Shown: positions 59,304-64,000 of the stretch, one piece after another
Numbering within the stretch: the first letter of the stretch is position 1
How the letters are laid out: the number at the start of each line of letters is the position of its first letter
NCBI GenBank assembly: GCA_009363875.1
Contig: CM018686.1
Location: 6,634,001-6,698,000, forward strand
DNA length: 64,000 nucleotides
Reading direction: 5' to 3'
Source of the DNA: Mikania micrantha
Lineage: Eukaryota > Streptophyta > Magnoliopsida > Asterales > Asteraceae
Made by a program: the position numbers and the translations under genes
The notes under the pieces: generated by a model
The model's database searches: none
What the model saw: only the letters and a program-made list of their open reading frames with translations
Told to the model about the DNA's origin: nothing

Positions 59304-60649
59304 TGTCGAAGTACCAACCAAAAATAAGAGTTTACATTCCAATCCTACTACCCAAATTAGTTAGGAAAGTCGGGTATCGATCCACGAGAAGTCTAGTGGA
59401 AATCACTTTCAACACAACTGGTTAACTACTTGCAATTGAAAAGTAAACTTGAAAAGGTTGATTTTAGGGTTTAGAATAAAAACAATGAACTTTAACTAAA
59501 ACAAACGAATGAAAATAAGGATTTGTAAACAATTAATGGAAAATGTGATCATTCCGGGTTTCGAATTAGGAAGACAATTAGGTTTTTATTAACTTGTCAA
59601 TTGGGAATCACATAGACATGATTCATGCTTTAATTGCTAAATATATATGGTTTTGAAAACAAAGCAATGATCTTGTTGACAACCGATGACTAGACCGATG
59701 TTGTTGACTCGATTGATTACTAGTTCTACAAAAACATGGATTTCTAAATTACTTTAAAACCCCAATTCCATTAATTACTAATTCAATCATACAATGAATG
59801 AAAATAAAGTAATGAACTTGAATTAGAAATTGCAAAAGAAACAAGAAATCATAATCGTTTAACAGTCAAACACTATTGAATCCACAAATCTACGAAGAAC
59901 GAATTCAATACCAATATCCAACAAATCAAAGAACAAAACCAATTATCAAACCTAGTTCTCCACCCAGAGATGGTCACAATCGAACTAGCCGGACATCCTC
60001 AAACTTGAATCTTCACAATCGTTGATCATAGGCATGATTTGATCTTTGCTTCTACGAATCCGGATGATCTTGGATGGATTTGGATCAATTGGAATGCCTA
60101 AAAACGCCTCCTTTTTGCCCAGAAAATCGTCCAAAAAGTGTTAGAAACGAAACCCTAAGATTAGGCCTTAAATATGGGAAAGATTAGGTAAAAATCTGAA
60201 TTTTTCGGCCGTCGCCGTATGATACGCTTGGTTTGGGCGTATGATACGCCCAGTATGGTACCCTACGCCCAGAAGTTTCTGCCAAAGCTGGAATTTGGGC
60301 GTATCATACGCTTACCGTATGATACGCTGACTTGGCCGTATCATAAGCCCAAAATGATATCACCAATGGCTTCGTCGAGAAACTCAGTTTTCATATATTA
60401 TGGGCCTTGTAACTCCTCTCCTAGCTTGAGTTATGCATTCGGAAAGTTTTGGCCTTCCGAACCTCTTGTTTTTGCGCTTTTGCTCGCTCCGTTTATCTTC
60501 TAACCAACCAATAAGCTCCCGAACACGTCTTTAAACACTTTACACCTGCAATTAATCAACATACTCAAAGTAAACATGTTTCAGGCCAAAAATCGATAAT
60601 ATCATGCAGTTACGCATCCAATCACACAACTATTCACACCTTCATCACA
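59304..60649 (-). repeat. probable 3' LTR of the Athila-type element
   Basis: On the plus strand it reads TGTCGAAGTACC...CTTCATCACA, so it has TG/CA ends. On the minus strand it is preceded by CTTGAGGGCAAGC and AGTGTGAGGATG, a purine tract-like lead typical of Tat/Athila 3' ends. The hairpin-word cluster lies inside and is followed, on the minus strand, by AT-rich leader-like sequence. The second LTR is outside the window, so the ends are inferred. Confidence 0.6.
60212..60352. other. hairpin-word cluster (CGTATGATACG) in the Athila LTR
   Basis: The words CGTATGATACG or CGTATCATACG occur four times within 140 bases. The best is GGGCGTAT-G-ATACGCCC at 60235-60251 with 8-base arms. A degenerate CGTATCATAAGCCC closes the block. 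On the minus strand it lies just upstream of a probable transcription start region. Confidence 0.65.
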
Positions 60650-62102
60650 TCCTCACACTTGTTCTTTGCTTGCCCTCAAGCAAACTCATCAAAACTATCT
60701 AAACATCATAATCAAATACATTTCCCAATTGCCCTGCCAATTCTTACATCAGGTTCTAGATCATAACCAAATCACAAGACTTACAACATTACATAGGTTT
60801 ACATCGTGACAAGTACAAACAATTTTTCAATCAAAACATGGAATAACCTCTAACTACACCTAACATCGTTCAATTATTTCACATGAATGTATTGCACCAC
60901 TCACAATGTTCTCTCCACTCGGTTTATTTCTAGACTATTCATAATGTACTAGTATATATGTGAACTCTCAACCAAAAGTGAATGACCGTCATCATAAGCT
61001 TGTATTGCAATCATACTTCCACCGAATTGCTAAAACCATACACAAATCAACAGGACTTAACGAGTTGTAATGAAAGGCTAGGGTTAAGGTAGGTACACGG
61101 AATTTTATGGTGATGACAAAATAATGAGAATTCAAGAATATTGAACCACTAACAAGCTCAACTTACCATTATACTACAATGACTCTTTTTGTTGCTTCAT
61201 ATTGAGGTCAATTGACCTAATATTCTGCTTTTTCTTTTTCTTTCTTTCTCTGTTTTTTTTAAATAATGAAATTGGATTCCATTACTACATTTGAAAGCCA
61301 ACTAAACAACTTGTGGATTAAGACTTTAAGGCTCGACAAACAATTAGGCTATGGCTCAACATGGTTTCTAATGGTTGGGGTCGAAATTAAAATTTCTCAC
61401 AAACAAAAGGCTAACAAAAACAAAGGTGAATCCTAATGCCTCCATCATTTTTGTGCAAGTTCTAGCATCCGATATCAACACGCATTGCAACACAAGTTCT
61501 AATTTGGTATACGCTTTGGTATCACTCAGAAACAACCAACACTAAACAAAGATGTTACAATTAAGGCTCAACTCTCACAAAAACGGTGGGTAAAAGGTTG
61601 ACGACACAAAAACATTCATGTCACTTACAATCTAGCATGTAACCCTTAATTAGTCGTTATTCCATTTATGGTTTCTACAAAAAATTTGCCACAACCACTA
61701 TCATGCAACTTAAAGACTCAATTATGACCAAGAACCTAATCCAAAACATTAACGGGTCAAAACTTGATGATTTACATTGAAAATTCTGATTTTCAAGCCA
61801 TTTGAGTTTTCTAGGAGCAATTCAAAAATTTTATTCATTTTCACCCCCCCCAACATCCCCACACTTAAAGTAACATTGACCCCAATGTTCAACTATCATG
61901 CCTATTCTCCCTTAACAGCAGTTGTTACTCACAAATGAGTACATCCATTTCACCGAAATTAACCATTTTGATTTTACATCATGTCTAAGTTCAAACACAT
62001 TACCACATAGTCTAAAAACAACCACAAGACAGAAAACATAAGTTCAACAGTTCAACACATCAGATAGATAGATAGAGCATATGGACCTGATCATAAGTAG
62101 GA
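60650..62102 (-). other. 3' untranslated region of the Athila-type element
   Basis: A long non-coding stretch between the env-like frame and the LTR, usual for Athila. On the minus strand, ACATTGGGGTCAATGTTAC, then TAAGTGTGGGG and a G run lie near 61845-61890, a known type of landmark after the last Athila ORF. No gene. Confidence 0.6.
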
Positions 62103-63789
62103 TCAGAGAGTGCGGTAATCGTCTGGGTCATATGGTGGCCTTGGGATAGGGTCCCCAAAACACTGCTGGTACAATGCCTCCGCCTCTGTCTGTAGTGACC
62201 CAAGGTTGAATGGCTCAGACGATCCACTTTGCTCCTTTGGGGTGAGTAATGGTGCCCATGATGAGGAATGTGTATGTGGATATGGGTATTGAGCCACTGA
62301 TCTGTCAACTTCCCTTGCTGTGCTCCAATCCACTGGCCTTGGATGCTCCCTGTAAGGCCTACCTGCATAATAGTCCTCATAATGGCGAATTTGTTCATTA
62401 TCCGCAAATCGGGCATTGATCTCCTGCTGGGCAAAGTATGCATTACTTCGTGCAATGAGCTCCTGTCTTTCTCGGTGTTTCCTGTTCATCTCATACTCTC
62501 TTGAATTTCTATCCTAGTTCAGTTGTGCAATGGGTGGCCATTGATGAAAATCTTTAGGCCTCATAGATTGCACAACTGCAGTTAGTAGATCCTCCTCAAA
62601 CTGGCTCGCATGGCCCCCTGTTCCTGTACCACTTCCCCCAATGTTTTCAGTCTCATCATCTTCTTCCTCAGATTCATCTTCTTCCTCTTCACCAGACTCC
62701 ACCATCATTCCTGATTTCAGCCCTTTCAAAGATTTCCCTGTTCGCCTATCTTTCATAATGTAATACCTTTCATTGGAGATGTATTCCCAGTCACGACTAT
62801 CAAGCTTGCTCAAAGAGAACACCTTGTGTTGTTTCCTTATATAGACTGTGTCCCCATGAAGGGCGCCTTGTTGCCTCATGAGTGTCGTGATCAACCTACA
62901 GTGTGGCACCATCTTCCTTTCCCTACTTTCTCGACTTGCCCATATGTTAAGCATCACTATGTGTCGTAATGACAACATTTCTTGATTGGTGGCCAATGCA
63001 TGGAGAATCTTTAACTCATAGTGTCTCACCATCATCTTGTCTCCCATCCTTGGAATGACACTATATCCGGCAATGATTGCTAACAATTTAGGTAAAATGT
63101 TCAAGTCCTTATGCTTCAAGTCTCCATGAGTATTTTCTATGAAAAGCTGTTGCAGAACAACAATATGTTCTGGTGTTGGAGGTTTATCAAACAATTACTG
63201 ATCTGGGGGATACACATACATCCCTGCTGGTCTAGAATCAAAAGCAACCACTCTGCGAATTGTTTCAAATGGCATTACCACTTCCTTACCACCTACCGTT
63301 CCTATGAGTGTCATAGTGACCGGAGGGTTTGGTCCTAGATCGTTCCTCAGTGTAGCCATCCAATCAATAATAGCTTTCATGGGAATCCTATCTCTTCCCT
63401 CTTTATCTCGGAATCACAAAGCAGCTTCCCAACCCAACCGTTGAAAACATTCCACAATACCCAAAGCCGTGCATTCTGGCATCAAAACTGCTCGCTCAGT
63501 GATCATTGCCTCTTCTTTACGCTTCAACGTACTCATTTTTTCCTGATACAAGTCTTCTTGCCACACCTCTGGTAGCGTGGACAATTTATCATCTCGGTTC
63601 CATGTGGGTTTTGGGATGTGTTCCACATTCGTTTCCATTTGCCTTCTTTCTGCAGCTCCCATTTGTTGTGGTTGGTCATCGTCACTTTTAGATTCATCAA
63701 CAAGTTCAGTTTTTCTTTTCTTAGCAATTGAATTTTGTCGAGAGCTTGATCCTTGTTCAGCGGGTTGTTTGCCTTTTCCTTTCCTTAGT
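62103..63789 (-). pseudogene. Athila ORF1/env-like frame with three in-frame stops
   Basis: One continuous minus-strand frame from about 63789 to the stop before 62103, broken by TGA near 63411, TAA at 63195-63197 and TAG at 62514-62516. It starts with a basic Ser/Gln-rich segment (RKGKGKQPAEQ), then a conserved-looking globular part (PKLLAIIAGYSVIPR, LHALATNQEMLSLRHI, near 62940-63100), an acidic Glu/Asp run near 62640-62710 and a Tyr/Pro-rich C-terminus. This fits the plant transposon protein found after pol in Athila elements. No membrane segment is evident, so an envelope role is not supported here. Confidence 0.7.
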
Positions 63790-64000
63790 CGATCACATTT
63801 ATTTTAGCCCTATCCACCTCCATCCCTCTTTTAGAAATCACATGACCTAGGACCACCCCTTCACGGACCATGAAGTTGCTTTTCTCCCAACTTAAGACCA
63901 AATTGGTTTCGACACATCTTTTCAATACTTTGGTTAATTGATTAAGACATTTGTCAAAGGATGAACCAAATAGTGAAAAGTCATCCATGAAGATTTCCAT
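63785..64000 (-). pseudogene. Athila reverse transcriptase fragment
   Basis: 71 residues with MEIFMDDFSLFGSSF (the FMDD catalytic pair), VETNLVLSWEKSNFMV and VVLGHVISKRGMEVD, all typical of Athila-group gypsy RT. It continues beyond the window edge. After RAKINVID it meets TAA and the env-like frame begins at once in another frame, so the rest of RT, RNase H and integrase has been deleted. Confidence 0.85.

Overview
This window looks like nuclear DNA of a dicot flowering plant. Nested LTR retrotransposons, hAT and Mutator-like non-autonomous elements, a tRNA-derived SINE and TIR-NBS-LRR (TNL) resistance-gene exons fill it. The TNL exon layout and the retrotransposon families suggest Asteraceae (lettuce/chicory/sunflower group); that is an inference from recall, not a search. 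I see no intact ordinary host gene. The best-preserved host coding piece is a TIR exon at 50948-51513 (minus).

Region 1 (1-31953) is a three-level nest. The host is a SIRE/Maximus-type Ty1/copia element with an env-like ORF, plus strand, its 5' end outside the window. Its gag is split at 1525/23037 by a Ty3/gypsy element (E1, 1526-23036, about 2.7-kb LTRs, target duplication AGCAG/AGAAG). The E1 3' LTR is split by a second Ty3/gypsy element (E2, starting at 11503, target duplication CTATG). E2 gag appears to contain a 101-nt GT-AG intron. E2 breaks off after the integrase core, and a repeated block (part of the E1 LTR plus a whole E2 LTR, 18491-22608) follows. E1 has lost its integrase, and the copia pol and env-like frames carry stops.

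Region 2 (31954-51513) holds relics of other retroelements, a 1.2-kb hAT element with a perfect 8-bp target duplication (33092-34292), and a tandem array of four nearly identical units of about 3.87 kb (34256-49748). Each unit carries, on the minus strand, the NB-ARC exon and first LRR exon of a TNL gene plus an antisense copia gag/protease fragment. The array is bounded by the end of the hAT element on one side and the middle of a hAT-like MITE on the other. All four NB-ARC exons share an early frameshift; units 1 and 2 have an extra one each. One TIR exon lies upstream of unit 4, beyond an intron filled by a MITE and a Mutator-like element. No further LRR exons are present.

Region 3 (51514-59230) is AT-rich, gene-poor DNA with small transposons: a foldback, several MITEs, a SINE, a second Mutator-like element with a perfect 9-bp target duplication, and a decayed gypsy LTR.

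Region 4 (59304-64000) is the 3' part of an Athila-type gypsy element on the minus strand: LTR, long untranslated region, env-like/ORF1-type frame with three stops, and an RT fragment joined directly to it, so RNase H and integrase are missing.

The observations most worth checking are the TNL-fragment array with both breakpoints in hAT-type DNA, the gag intron of E2, the E1/E2 chimeric duplication, clusters of short hairpin words in the LTRs of unrelated elements, a tRNA-like module and 150-bp periodic repeats in the E1 LTR, and a templated insertion inside the hAT element. The near-identity of the repeated blocks makes assembly error a real alternative for some of these.
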